From Paeniglutamicibacter quisquiliarum (GTDB taxonomy: Bacteria; Actinomycetota; Actinomycetes; Actinomycetales; Micrococcaceae), in assembly GCF_019084045.1 (NCBI RefSeq), contig NZ_JAHRED010000001.1, forward strand, positions 434,001 to 498,000: 64,000 bases of DNA, in the 5' to 3' direction. Shown piece by piece: positions 52,608 through 60,866 of this stretch. How positions within the stretch are numbered: position 1 is the first letter of the stretch; each line of letters starts with the position of its first letter. A model generated the notes under the pieces. It worked only from the letters and a program-made list of their open reading frames with translations. It did no database searches and was not told the DNA's origin. Made by a program: the position numbers and the translations under genes.

Positions 52608-53991
52608 GGTGGTTCCCCTGTTCGGTGGTGCCGGTGGTGGTGGAGGCGGCCTCGGCGGCGACGGCCTTGCGCATCGTGTCGAGCCAGTAGCCGTGCTGGA
52701 TCGGGTACAGGCCCTCGTCCTCGGTGCGGGCGCCGGAGGAAATCGGCTCCAGGCCGATCTTCTTGGCGTTCTCGTCGGCACCGGTGATCTGGTGCGCCTG
52801 TCCGCGGGAGAGGTCGTTCCACTTGGCGGCGGTGGCCAGGTAGGTCTTCTGGCAGGAACGGAATTCCTCCAGGTCATCCGGGGTGGCCATGCCCGAGGCG
52901 TTGAAGAAGTCCTCGTACTGGCGGATGCGGTTGGCGCGGGCCTCGTCGGATTCGCCGACCGGGGCGATGCAGTAGATGGTGACCTCGGTCTTGTCCACTG
53001 CCACCGGGCGGAAGACGCGGATCTGCGAGGAGAACTGGTCCATCAGGTACACGTTCGGGTACAGGCACAGGTTGCGCGAGACACCGATCATCCAGTCGGC
53101 CTTGGCCTCGCCGTGGGCGGCAACGAGTTCGTCGCGCTTCTCGGCCAGCGGGCGGTTGGCCGGGTCCAGCCACTCGGTCCACAGCAGCAGGTGGCCGTTC
53201 TCGAAGGAGTAGTAGCCGCCTTCCTGCTTGTCCCAGCCGCCGGCATCCATGGTCTTGGTGTCGTTGGTGGACTCGCCGGCGCTGCGGCGGGCCTGGGTGG
53301 CGGCGTAGTTCCAGTGGGTGGCAGAGACGTGGTAGCCGTCGGCGCCGTTTTCCGCCTGGAGCTTCCAGTTGCCGTCGTAGGTGTAGGTCGAGGAGCCGCG
53401 CAGGACCTCGAGGCCCTCGGGGGACTGGTCCACGATCATGTCGATGATCTTGGTGGATTCACCCAGGTGCTCGGTCAGCGGCTTGACGTCCGCGTTCAGC
53501 GAGCCGAAGAGGAAGCCGCGGTAGGACTCGAAGCGGGCGACCTTGGTCAGGTCGTGCGAGCCGTCCTTGTTGAAGCCCTCCGGGTAGCCGGCGCCGCGGG
53601 AGTCCTTGACCTTGAGCAGCTTGCCGGAGTTGTTGAAGGTCCAGCCGTGGAACGGGCAGGTGAACGTGGTCCGGTTATCGGTCTTGCGGCGGCAGAGCAT
53701 GGCACCGCGGTGGCTGCACGCGTTGATGAGGGCGTTGAGCACGCCTTCCTTGTTGCGCGAGATCACGATCGGCTGGCGGCCGATGTTCGTGGTGAAGTAG
53801 TCGCCGATGTTCGGGATCTGGGATTCGTGGGCCAGGTAGATCCAGTTGCCCTCCCAGATGTGCTTCATCTCGAGCTCGAAGGTCTCTTCGTCGGTGAAGA
53901 TATTTCGGTTGGCGCGGAATTCGCCGGTCTCCGGGCTGTCGACGAGTGCATCATCAAGCAGGGCCGAGACGGTGTTAAGTGTTTCTGTCAT
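52591..53991 (-). CDS. benA: Benzoate 1,2-dioxygenase, large (alpha) subunit
   Basis: A 466-residue catalytic subunit forming the benzoate cis-1,2-diol. Rieske centre: Cys92-x-His94 ([10 protein letters not shown]) and Cys112-x2-His115 (TCPFHGW). The mononuclear iron site lies around [14 protein letters not shown], the bridging Asp included. The C-terminal part ([17 protein letters not shown]) matches benzoate and anthranilate dioxygenases. ATG 53991 has GGAG 6 nt upstream; the ATG four codons earlier overlaps that site. First gene of benABCDK, divergent from benE. Confidence 0.94.
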   Translation of the reverse strand: MTETLNTVSALLDDALVDSPETGEFRANRNIFTDEETFELEMKHIWEGNWIYLAHESQIPNIGDYFTTNIGRQPIVISRNKEGVLNALINACSHRGAMLCRRKTDNRTTFTCPFHGWTFNNSGKLLKVKDSRGAGYPEGFNKDGSHDLTKVARFESYRGFLFGSLNADVKPLTEHLGESTKIIDMIVDQSPEGLEVLRGSSTYTYDGNWKLQAENGADGYHVSATHWNYAATQARRSAGESTNDTKTMDAGGWDKQEGGYYSFENGHLLLWTEWLDPANRPLAEKRDELVAAHGEAKADWMIGVSRNLCLYPNVYLMDQFSSQIRVFRPVAVDKTEVTIYCIAPVGESDEARANRIRQYEDFFNASGMATPDDLEEFRSCQKTYLATAAKWNDLSRGQAHQITGADENAKKIGLEPISSGARTEDEGLYPIQHGYWLDTMRKAVAAEAASTTTGTTEQGNHHDCNH

Positions 53992-54283
53992 GGAGTGCTC
54001 CATCCTTCGTAGCGGGCGCTGGCGCCCTGGTCCACCCGGTGGGTGGCGAAACCATGAGATACACCGTGTCAGTATGTGCGTGACCTCACACTGGGCATAT
54101 GCCTAGGCTTGACCAAGGGTGGTGCCTATTGAGTGGATTGCGATATCAATCACAAAGATCTTGATATTTGTCTACGGCGCGCCCGCGCCGTAGCGTTGGG
54201 CCCCAAATGGTTCTCCCCGGTCCTGGCCGTCTGCCGCCCGCGGAATCCGTGCCGTTACCCTCCATCCGAAAGGCGGCACCATC
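53992..54283. promoter_or_regulatory. benA-benE divergent control region
   Basis: A 292-bp gene-free region. ATATCAA-N11-TTGATAT (54143-54167) is a clear inverted repeat; overlapping it are GATTG-N6-CAATC (54136-54151) and the palindrome AAGATCTT. GGCATATGCC (54094-54103) is a second palindrome. A hairpin CTACGGCGC (54172-54180) with 54185-54193 stands just on the benE side. These are candidate sites for the LAL regulator or CatR. Confidence 0.55.
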
Positions 54284-55585
54284 GTGCCCGTGAGCAATCA
54301 AGCCGGAGCGGGGGGCAGGGGTCCTCGCACCAGACTTCCGGGGGTCCTGGGCGATGTCTCGGTCAGCGCCGTGTGCGCCGGATTCATCGCCGTGGCGGTG
54401 TCCTACGCCGGTCCCATGCTGGTCATCCTCCAGGCCGCCGAAAGGGCGGGGCTTGACCCGGCCCGAACGGCCTCCTGGGTGTGGGCGGTGTCCGTCGGCA
54501 GCGGGATCGTGGGCCTGCTCCTGAGCCTGTTCACGCGCCAGCCCGTGGTGGTGGCCTGGTCGGTGCCCGGCGCGGCGCTGCTGCTCACGGTGCTGGGCGA
54601 CTACGGGTTTTCCGAGGCCATCGGCGCGTACATCGTGGCCGGGCTGCTGGGCCTGGTGCTGAGCCTTAGCGGCCTCTTTGGCAAGCTGCTTGCGGCAGTC
54701 CCGCGCCCGATCCTGGCCGCCGTCCTGGCAGGGGTGCTGCTGCCCTTCGTCCTGAACGTCACCCAGGCCGTGCTGGTCTCGCCGGTGGTTGCCGGGGGAC
54801 TGGTTGTGGCCTACTTCGTCGGCCGGCGCCTATTCCCCAAGTACGCGGTGCCTGCCGCCCTGGTGGCCGGAGTCCTGCTGTCGGTGATTGCCGGCCAGGC
54901 CCAGAGCCCCGATCTCTCCCTCGCGCTGACCGTTCCGGTGTTCACCGTGCCCACCTTCTCGATCCAGGCCATCATGGGCATCTCCGTCCCGCTGCTGATC
55001 GTGACCATGGCCGGGCAGAACGGCCCGGGGCTGGTCATGATGCGCACCAGCGGCTACGAGCCCAACGACAGGTTGCTGCTCAGTGGCACGTGCGTCGCCA
55101 GCGTGCTCTTCGCCCCGTTCGGTTCGCACGCCATCAACCTCGCGGCCATCACCGCCGGCATCTGCTGCGGCCGCGAGGCCCACGAGGACCCGGCCAAGCG
55201 CTACATCGCCGGGGCCGCCGGCGGCGTGTTCTTCATTGGCTTCGGGCTGTTCAGCGCCACGATCCTTGACCTGTTCGCGGCGGTTCCCGGCGAGCTGATC
55301 ACGGCCATGGCCGGGGTTGCACTGCTCGGTGCGCTGCAGGGCTCGCTGCTGGACATGCTCGATGCGGGCAGGCACGGCCCCTCGGCCATCGAGGCGGCGG
55401 TTGTCACCCTGATCGTCACTGCCTCGGGCATTGCGCCGCTGGGCATCGTTTCCCCGTTCTGGGGCGTGCTGGCCGGCGCCGCGGTGTACCTGTTGCTCAC
55501 CGTGGCCCGGGGCCGGCGGCGCGCGAGGCCCGCCGCCGGCCGCTCCCTGCCGGCGGTCATTCCGGCCGGCGAGGCCAGGAAGTAG
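54284..55585 (+). CDS. benE: Benzoate:H+ symporter
   Basis: A 433-residue membrane protein of the BenE family with about 12 helices. Characteristic stretches are VSAVCAGFIAVAVSYAGPML near the start, SVPGAALLLTVLGDYGFSEA, VPRPILAAVLAGVLLPFVLN and AGQNGPGLVMMRTSGYEPN. GTG 54284 has AAAGG 10 nt upstream (GTG 54290 is an alternative). With BenK it gives the cell two benzoate importers of different families, as in other ben clusters. It is divergent from benA, so it shares the control region. Confidence 0.92.
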   Translation: MPVSNQAGAGGRGPRTRLPGVLGDVSVSAVCAGFIAVAVSYAGPMLVILQAAERAGLDPARTASWVWAVSVGSGIVGLLLSLFTRQPVVVAWSVPGAALLLTVLGDYGFSEAIGAYIVAGLLGLVLSLSGLFGKLLAAVPRPILAAVLAGVLLPFVLNVTQAVLVSPVVAGGLVVAYFVGRRLFPKYAVPAALVAGVLLSVIAGQAQSPDLSLALTVPVFTVPTFSIQAIMGISVPLLIVTMAGQNGPGLVMMRTSGYEPNDRLLLSGTCVASVLFAPFGSHAINLAAITAGICCGREAHEDPAKRYIAGAAGGVFFIGFGLFSATILDLFAAVPGELITAMAGVALLGALQGSLLDMLDAGRHGPSAIEAAVVTLIVTASGIAPLGIVSPFWGVLAGAAVYLLLTVARGRRRARPAAGRSLPAVIPAGEARK

Positions 55586-55610
55586 TAGCCCGCTCCTGCG
55601 GCTATTGCCG

Positions 55611-55735
55611 CATGGGGCGCGCACCGCGAAGCGCAGCACCAGCGCCACCACGAGCACGTCGTCGGCGTAGCCGATCACCCGTATGAAATCCGGGGACCAG
55701 GTCGATCGGCGAGGCCGGGTAGGCGCAAGGCGTCG
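55611..55735 (-). pseudogene. Broken fragment of a DUF1232 (YkvA-like) membrane protein gene
   Basis: On the reverse strand one frame gives AYPASPIDLVP and the next frame continues with DFIRVIGYADDVLVVAL; joined they make the DUF1232 core (SPIDLVPDFIPVLGY in relatives). The break is one extra base in a run of four C's (reverse strand, 55692-55695). The part before the core is not recognisable. I see no start codon or ribosome site for it, so it is a remnant. Confidence 0.7.
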
Positions 55736-55800
55736 CCTCCGTCCGACCGTGCCCGGGTTCCTGCATGCGCTGCCCTTGATGCCGCCGCCACGCTGTGCAA

Positions 55801-55824
55801 CTATGTGCGTATGAATGCAGATAG
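55801..55824 (+). promoter_or_regulatory. ArsR-type operator over its own start codon
   Basis: CTATGTGC (55801-55808) and GCAGATAG (55817-55824) form an inverted repeat with one mismatch, 8 nt apart, with the ATG at 55811 inside the spacer. This fits the autorepression of ArsR/SmtB metal sensors. Confidence 0.45.
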
Positions 55825-56173
55825 CAAGGGATGCTCCCTGAACGCCGACAGCCAGTACGTCGAGCTCGCGGTGGAGGTCTTCTCCATGCTTGCCGATGCA
55901 TCCCGCGTGCGGATCATCCTGGCCCTGCGGGACGGGGAGCTGGCCGTCGGTGCACTGGCCGAGCTGCTGGGCAAGAGTCCGGCATCGGTTTCGCAGCACC
56001 TCGCCAAGATGCGCCTGGCCCGCATGGTGGCCACCCGGCAGGAGGGCACCAAGGTGCTGTACCGGCTCGAAAACGAGCACGCCCGCCAGCTGGTCGTCGA
56101 CGCGATCCACCAGGCAGAGCATGCGCTGGGCGGCACCCCCGCGCACCACGCACGCAGGCGGGAAGCCTCATGA
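55811..56173 (+). CDS. ArsR/SmtB-family metal-sensing repressor
   Basis: A 120-residue winged-helix repressor. LAVEVFSMLADASRVRIILAL begins the fold; the recognition helix region is LLGKSPASVSQHLAKMRLARM and the wing is VATRQEGTKVLYRLE. The last helix NEHARQLVVDAIHQAEH has histidines placed much like the zinc-sensing alpha-5 site of CzrA/SmtB, so Zn or a similar metal is the likely signal. It overlaps the CDF gene by 4 nt and should be released from DNA when metal is high. ATG 55811 is preferred over GTG 55805. Confidence 0.88.
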   Translation: MNADSKGCSLNADSQYVELAVEVFSMLADASRVRIILALRDGELAVGALAELLGKSPASVSQHLAKMRLARMVATRQEGTKVLYRLENEHARQLVVDAIHQAEHALGGTPAHHARRREAS

Positions 56174-57303
56174 GCGCCGGCGTGGAACCCGGGCCGCACG
56201 GACACGACCACGTCCACGAGGCGCGAGCGCACGACGACGGGCCCGAAGTCCACGACCACCCCCACGACCACGGAGACGGCCATGGCCCCGGCGGGCACGG
56301 GGACCACCAGCACCACTCCGGGTTCAAGGGATGGCTTGTGGAACTGTTCGTCCCGCACACCCACGATTCCGCCGACTCCATCGACGACGCCATGGAATCA
56401 AGCGTGCAGGGCATTCGCGCGCTGAAGATCAGCCTGTTCATCCTGCTCGGCACGACCATCGCGCAATTCGCCGTGGTGGCCATCAGCGGGTCGGTCGCCC
56501 TGCTCGCGGACACCATCCACAACTTCTCCGATGCGCTCACCGCCGTGCCGCTGTGGATCGCCTTCGTGCTCGGGCGCCGCGCCGCCAACCGCCGCTACAC
56601 CTTCGGCTACGGGCGGGCCGAGGACCTGGCCGGGCTGTTCATCGTCATGGTCGTCGCGCTCTCGGCAGTCGTCGCAGCCTGGCAATCCATCGACCGGCTG
56701 ATCCACCCCCAGCCGCTGGCGCACCTGGGCTGGGTGCTGGCCGCCGGGATCATTGGCTTCATCGGCAACGAGGCCGTGGCCATGTACCGCATCAGGATCG
56801 GGCGCAAGATCGGCTCGGCCGCCCTGGTGGCGGACGGGGTGCATGCCCGCACCGACGGGTTCACCTCGCTGGCCGTGGTCCTGGGCGCGATCGGCGCCAT
56901 GCTCGGGTTCCCGCTGGCCGACCCCATCGTCGGCCTGCTGATCTCCGCCGCCATCATGGTGCTGCTCTTCGGCACGGTGCGCAGCATCGGGCGCCGGCTC
57001 ATGGACGGCATCGAACCCGATCTGCTGGCCAGGGCGGAGGAGGCTTTCGCCTCCGTGCCCGGGATCCTGCAGACCCCGCGGATCCAGCTGCGCTGGGTGG
57101 GCCACCGCCTGCACTGCACGGCGACGGTCGTGGTGAACGACGCCGCGCTCACCGCGGTTCAGGACACCGTCCGGGAGGCGAAGCTGTGCGTGGCCCGCGC
57201 GCTGCCCAAGCTCGATGACATCCTCATCCAGGCAGTCGCGGGCCAGCCGGCCCCGGCCGCGGAATCCGCCGACCCCGTCCTGGCGCGCGAAACCGGGTCC
57301 TGA
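56170..57303 (+). CDS. Cation diffusion facilitator (Zn/Co/Cd-type efflux)
   Basis: A 377-residue CDF antiporter. The first 52 residues are a histidine- and aspartate-rich metal-binding tail (HGHDHVHEARAHDDGP and similar). The membrane part has about six helices with the transport-site HxxxD motifs LADTIHNFSDALTA (helix 2) and DGVHARTDGFTSL (helix 5). The C-terminal ferredoxin-like cytoplasmic domain contains VPGILQTPRIQLRWVGHRLH. It exports Zn2+, Co2+ or Cd2+ in exchange for protons. The ATG overlaps the ArsR stop by 4 nt. Confidence 0.93.
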   Translation: MSAGVEPGPHGHDHVHEARAHDDGPEVHDHPHDHGDGHGPGGHGDHQHHSGFKGWLVELFVPHTHDSADSIDDAMESSVQGIRALKISLFILLGTTIAQFAVVAISGSVALLADTIHNFSDALTAVPLWIAFVLGRRAANRRYTFGYGRAEDLAGLFIVMVVALSAVVAAWQSIDRLIHPQPLAHLGWVLAAGIIGFIGNEAVAMYRIRIGRKIGSAALVADGVHARTDGFTSLAVVLGAIGAMLGFPLADPIVGLLISAAIMVLLFGTVRSIGRRLMDGIEPDLLARAEEAFASVPGILQTPRIQLRWVGHRLHCTATVVVNDAALTAVQDTVREAKLCVARALPKLDDILIQAVAGQPAPAAESADPVLARETGS

Positions 57304-57318
57304 AGCCGCGCCTCCGGC

Positions 57319-58974
57319 TCAGCGCCCGGGCGTCGGCGCCGGGGAGGCGGCCAGCAGGGCGCGCGTGTAGGGGTGTTGCGGGGCGGTGAACACCGACTCG
57401 GTGTCACCGGACTCGACGACCTCCCCGGCGCGCATCACCAGCACCGCATCGCTCATGTGCCGGATGACCGACAGGTCGTGGGAGATGAAGAGATAGGCCA
57501 GCCCGAGGCGCCGCTGCAGCTCGTCGAGCAAATCCAGCACCTGCGCCTGGATGGAGACATCCAGGGCGGAGACCGGCTCGTCGCAAATCAGCACCCGCGG
57601 GTTCGGCGCCAGGGCCCGGGCAATGGCCAGGCGCTGGCGCTGCCCGCCCGAGAGCGTGGCGGGGTTCCGCGCCGCCACCTCCGGTGCCAGGCCCACCAGC
57701 GAGAGCAGCTCCGCGATCCTCCCGGCGTGTTTGCGCGGATTGCGGGTGGCCCCGAAACTCAGCGCGTCCGCCAGCACCTGCCCCGCCGAATGGCGCGGAT
57801 CAAAGGAGGAAAGCGGGTCCTGGTAGATGGCGCCCAGGGATGGGCGGCGGGTGCGCCGTTGTGCCTCGGGCACCGCGCTCCAGGGCTCGCCGAACAGGTG
57901 GACGGAGCCGGCATCGGGTGCCAGCAGCCCCAGGGCCATGCGGGCCGTGGTGGTCTTGCCCGACCCGGATTCGCCCACCACCCCCAGCGTGCGGCCCGGC
58001 AGCAGCTCGAAGCCCACGTCCTTCACCGCCGGGAAGTCGGCTGCCCCGGGCACCTTGAAGGAGCGGGAGAGCGAGCGGGCGCTGAGCGCCGGCGGCTGCC
58101 CGGATTCGCCGGGCGCTGCCGACGGCGCCTCCGGGGCCGGGGCCGCAACCGCGGCGGGGGAGGCGGTCGCGGGGGAGAGCCGCGCAAAGCGCGGCTTGCC
58201 CGCCGGCACCGCCGCCAGCAGGGCCTTGGTGTAGGGATGCTGCGGGTCGCCCAGGATGGCCTCGGTGGAACCGGTTTCCACGATGCGCCCGGCCTGCATC
58301 ACCGCGATGGTGTCCGCGACCTTGGCCACCGTGGACAGGTCGTGGCTGATCAGCAGCATGCCGGACCCTGCCGCCCGCAGCCCGGCCAGCAGGTCAAGCA
58401 CCGCGGCGGCCACGGTGGCATCCAGCGCCGTGGTGGGCTCGTCGGCGATGACCAGGGCGGGATCCAGGGCGATGGCCGAGGCAATGAGGGCGCGCTGGCG
58501 CATGCCGCCGGAGAGCTCGCCCGAAAGCTGCGAGGCCCGGCGCACCGGATCGTCCAGGCCCACCGCTGCGAGCAGCTCGACGACGCGTGCGGCGCGCGCG
58601 GCCCCGGAGCCGGAGCCGTGCAGGCGCAGCGCATCGTCGATTTCCTTGCCGATCCGGCGCAGCGGATCCAGCGAGGTGAGCGCGTCCTGCAGGATGAGGC
58701 CGACCTTGTTGCCGCGGATCGAGCGCCAGGCACGCTGGGACAGGCCCCGGGCGTCCACGCCCGCCACCTCCAGTGCGTCGGCGCGCACGGTGGATCCTGG
58801 TCCGGCCAAACCGATCAGCGAGCGCGCCGTCACGGACTTTCCGGAGCCCGATTCGCCGACCAGCGCCAGGCATTCACCGGGGTCGACGGTGAGGGAAACG
58901 TCCAAGACAACTGGGGTTTCGCCGAAGGAGACGCCGAGGTTTTCGACGCGCAGGATCGGTGCCGGGGCGTTCAT
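57319..58974 (-). CDS. Peptide/nickel ABC transporter ATPase, two ATPases fused (DppD-DppF)
   Basis: A 551-residue protein with two complete ATPase modules. Module 1 (about 1-260): Walker A GESGSGKSVT, signature LSGGMRQR-type ELSGGMRQRAL, Walker B LVIADEPTTALD. Module 2 (about 300-551): Walker A GESGSGKTTT, FSFDPRHSAGQVL-type loop, signature LSGGQRQRLA, Walker B LICDEPVSALD. An alanine-proline linker of about 35 residues lies between. Fusions of this kind replace the separate OppD and OppF. The ATG overlaps the permease stop by 4 nt, and the gene is the last of the leftward four-gene operon. The CDF gene ends 15 nt away on the other strand. Confidence 0.92.
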   Translation of the reverse strand: MNAPAPILRVENLGVSFGETPVVLDVSLTVDPGECLALVGESGSGKSVTARSLIGLAGPGSTVRADALEVAGVDARGLSQRAWRSIRGNKVGLILQDALTSLDPLRRIGKEIDDALRLHGSGSGAARAARVVELLAAVGLDDPVRRASQLSGELSGGMRQRALIASAIALDPALVIADEPTTALDATVAAAVLDLLAGLRAAGSGMLLISHDLSTVAKVADTIAVMQAGRIVETGSTEAILGDPQHPYTKALLAAVPAGKPRFARLSPATASPAAVAAPAPEAPSAAPGESGQPPALSARSLSRSFKVPGAADFPAVKDVGFELLPGRTLGVVGESGSGKTTTARMALGLLAPDAGSVHLFGEPWSAVPEAQRRTRRPSLGAIYQDPLSSFDPRHSAGQVLADALSFGATRNPRKHAGRIAELLSLVGLAPEVAARNPATLSGGQRQRLAIARALAPNPRVLICDEPVSALDVSIQAQVLDLLDELQRRLGLAYLFISHDLSVIRHMSDAVLVMRAGEVVESGDTESVFTAPQHPYTRALLAASPAPTPGR

Positions 58975-59864
58975 CGGGCACCCGCCGCCTTCAGCGCCCG
59001 GGACAGCACCGTGGAGGCAGCAGCCACCAACACGATGGCCAGGCCGGGGAAGAAGGTCATCCACCAGGCCAGGGCCAGGTAGGTGCGCCCGGCCGAGAGC
59101 ATGGCGCCCCATTCGGGGGCCGGCGGCGGGGCGCCCAGGCCCAGGAAGCTCAGCGACGCCGCCCAGACCACCGCCTGGCCCAGGCCCAGGGTGCCGAGCA
59201 CCGCGATCGGGGCCAGCGCGTTGGGCAGGATGTGGATGCCCAGGATCTTCGCGCGCGAGCGCCCCAGCACCGTGGCGGCCTCGACCATGGGCGAGGTGCG
59301 CAGGGCAATGACCTGGGCGCGGATCATCCGCGCGTAGCCGGGGGCGGTGGTCAGCCCCACTGCCACCACCGTGGTCCCGACGCCCGGTCCGGCCAGGGCA
59401 ATGAAGACCAAGGCCAGCAGCAGTCCGGGCAGCGCAAAGAGCACCTCCAGGATCCGCCCGACCCCGAAGTCAAGCCAGCGCCCGCCGAATCCGGCAACGG
59501 TGCCCAGCACCAACGCCAGGCCCAGGCCGATCGCGGTGGCCGCGGCCCCGATCAGCAGCGAGGGCCGGGCACCGTGGATGATCCGGGAGTAGATGTCGCG
59601 GCCGGACTCGTCGGTGCCCAGCAGGTGCCCGCCCCCGGGCGCCGAGAACGCGTCGGCGGGGTTGATGGCCAGCGGGTCGTAGGGCGCCAAGAGACCGGGC
59701 AGCATGGCCGCGAGCACAAAGAACGCCAGCACGGCGGAGGCGAGCAGCAGCGGCAGGCGTGCCGCCAGTGCCCGCAGGCCGCCGGTGCCCGGTGCCGGAC
59801 GCCGGGCCGGGTGCGGGGCCAGCACCGGGTCGCCCGGGCTCAGATCCTGCTTGTCGATGCTCAT
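58971..59864 (-). CDS. Peptide ABC transporter permease (DppC type)
   Basis: A 297-residue permease with six helices. The family N-terminal segment is PYDPLAINPADAFSAPGGGH followed by LLGTDESGRDIYSRIIHGAR, which is diagnostic of DppC/OppC. The EAA coupling loop is VEAATVLGRSRAKILGIHILP. It overlaps both neighbours by 4 nt (ATGA). It forms the channel with the DppB-type subunit. Confidence 0.93.
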   Translation of the reverse strand: MSIDKQDLSPGDPVLAPHPARRPAPGTGGLRALAARLPLLLASAVLAFFVLAAMLPGLLAPYDPLAINPADAFSAPGGGHLLGTDESGRDIYSRIIHGARPSLLIGAAATAIGLGLALVLGTVAGFGGRWLDFGVGRILEVLFALPGLLLALVFIALAGPGVGTTVVAVGLTTAPGYARMIRAQVIALRTSPMVEAATVLGRSRAKILGIHILPNALAPIAVLGTLGLGQAVVWAASLSFLGLGAPPPAPEWGAMLSAGRTYLALAWWMTFFPGLAIVLVAAASTVLSRALKAAGAR

Positions 59865-60838
59865 GATCCACCCATCCGCGGGTCGGCAAGGCGTTCGGCG
59901 AGGTCGGAGAACGCCATAATCACCACGTAGGCGGCGGCCGAGAGCAGGGCCACGCCGGTGACCATGGGAATGTCGCGGGCGGTGACGGCCGAGAGCAGCG
60001 AGCGGCCCAGGCCCGGCCGGGCGAAAATGGATTCCACGACCACCGCTCCGGAGAGCAGCGAGCCGAAGGCCCAGCCGGAGAGGGCGATGCCCGGCAGGGC
60101 GGCGTGGCGCAGGGAGTGGCGCAGCAGCACGCCGGTCTCCGATTCGCCGCGTGCCCTGGCCGAAAGCGCAAAGGGCGAGCGGTGCGCGGCGTCCAGGGTG
60201 TCGCGCATGACCTGGCCCAGGAACCCGGCCAGCGGCAGGGCCAGGGTGGCAACTGGCAGCACAAGCCCTGCCGGGGAGTTGGTGCTCACCGGCGGCAGCC
60301 AGCCCAGCGCGGTGGCGAAGAGCATGATCAGCACGCTGGCGAGCCAGAAGTGCGGGACGGCGGCTGAGACGATCTCCAGCCCCGAGGCCAGGGCAGTGCC
60401 CAGTCTTCCGCTGCGGGTGGAGAGCACCGCGACCACCAGGGCGAGTGCCCAGGCCACGGCCAGGGCAAGCACCGCCAGCACCAGGGTCGGCGGGACCAGC
60501 TCGCCGAGCACCTCGGCGACGGGCAGCTTCAACGAGTAGGAGGTGCCCAGGTCGCCGGTGGCCAGGCGCCACAGCTGGCCGAAGTACTGCACGTACAGCG
60601 GCTCATCCAGGCCGTAGTCGGCGCGTGCCTGGGCCAGCGCCTCGGCGGATGCCTGCGATCCCGGCCCGCCCATGATGGCCTCGGCCGGGTCGCCCGGGAT
60701 CATCCGGATGCCGAAGAAAATGGCCGTCGCCACGGCCCACAGCACGAAGAGCCCGCCGCCGATCTTGCCCAGCACCCAGCGGGCGGCCGTCCCGGCGATC
60801 CGGGCCGACCGCCCGCCGGCAAGGGTGCGCGGGTGCAT
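59861..60838 (-). CDS. Peptide ABC transporter permease (DppB type)
   Basis: A 325-residue permease with six helices. Family features: FFGIRMIPGDPAEAIMGG near the start, YGLDEPLYVQYFGQLWRLATG, GDLGTSYSLKLPV and the EAA loop region ARGESETGVLLRHSLRHAAL. It ends ADPRMGGS, the DP(R/K) tail typical of DppB. It lies 28 nt after the binding-protein gene. Confidence 0.93.
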   Translation of the reverse strand: MHPRTLAGGRSARIAGTAARWVLGKIGGGLFVLWAVATAIFFGIRMIPGDPAEAIMGGPGSQASAEALAQARADYGLDEPLYVQYFGQLWRLATGDLGTSYSLKLPVAEVLGELVPPTLVLAVLALAVAWALALVVAVLSTRSGRLGTALASGLEIVSAAVPHFWLASVLIMLFATALGWLPPVSTNSPAGLVLPVATLALPLAGFLGQVMRDTLDAAHRSPFALSARARGESETGVLLRHSLRHAALPGIALSGWAFGSLLSGAVVVESIFARPGLGRSLLSAVTARDIPMVTGVALLSAAAYVVIMAFSDLAERLADPRMGGS

Positions 60839-60866
60839 GGCAGGAGGGTGGTTCTTCGGTGTTCGG

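Noticed and set aside
50355-54012. 810- and 491-residue rightward frames opposite benC, benB and benA
   Set aside because: Val/Gly/Asp-rich shadows without homologous motifs.
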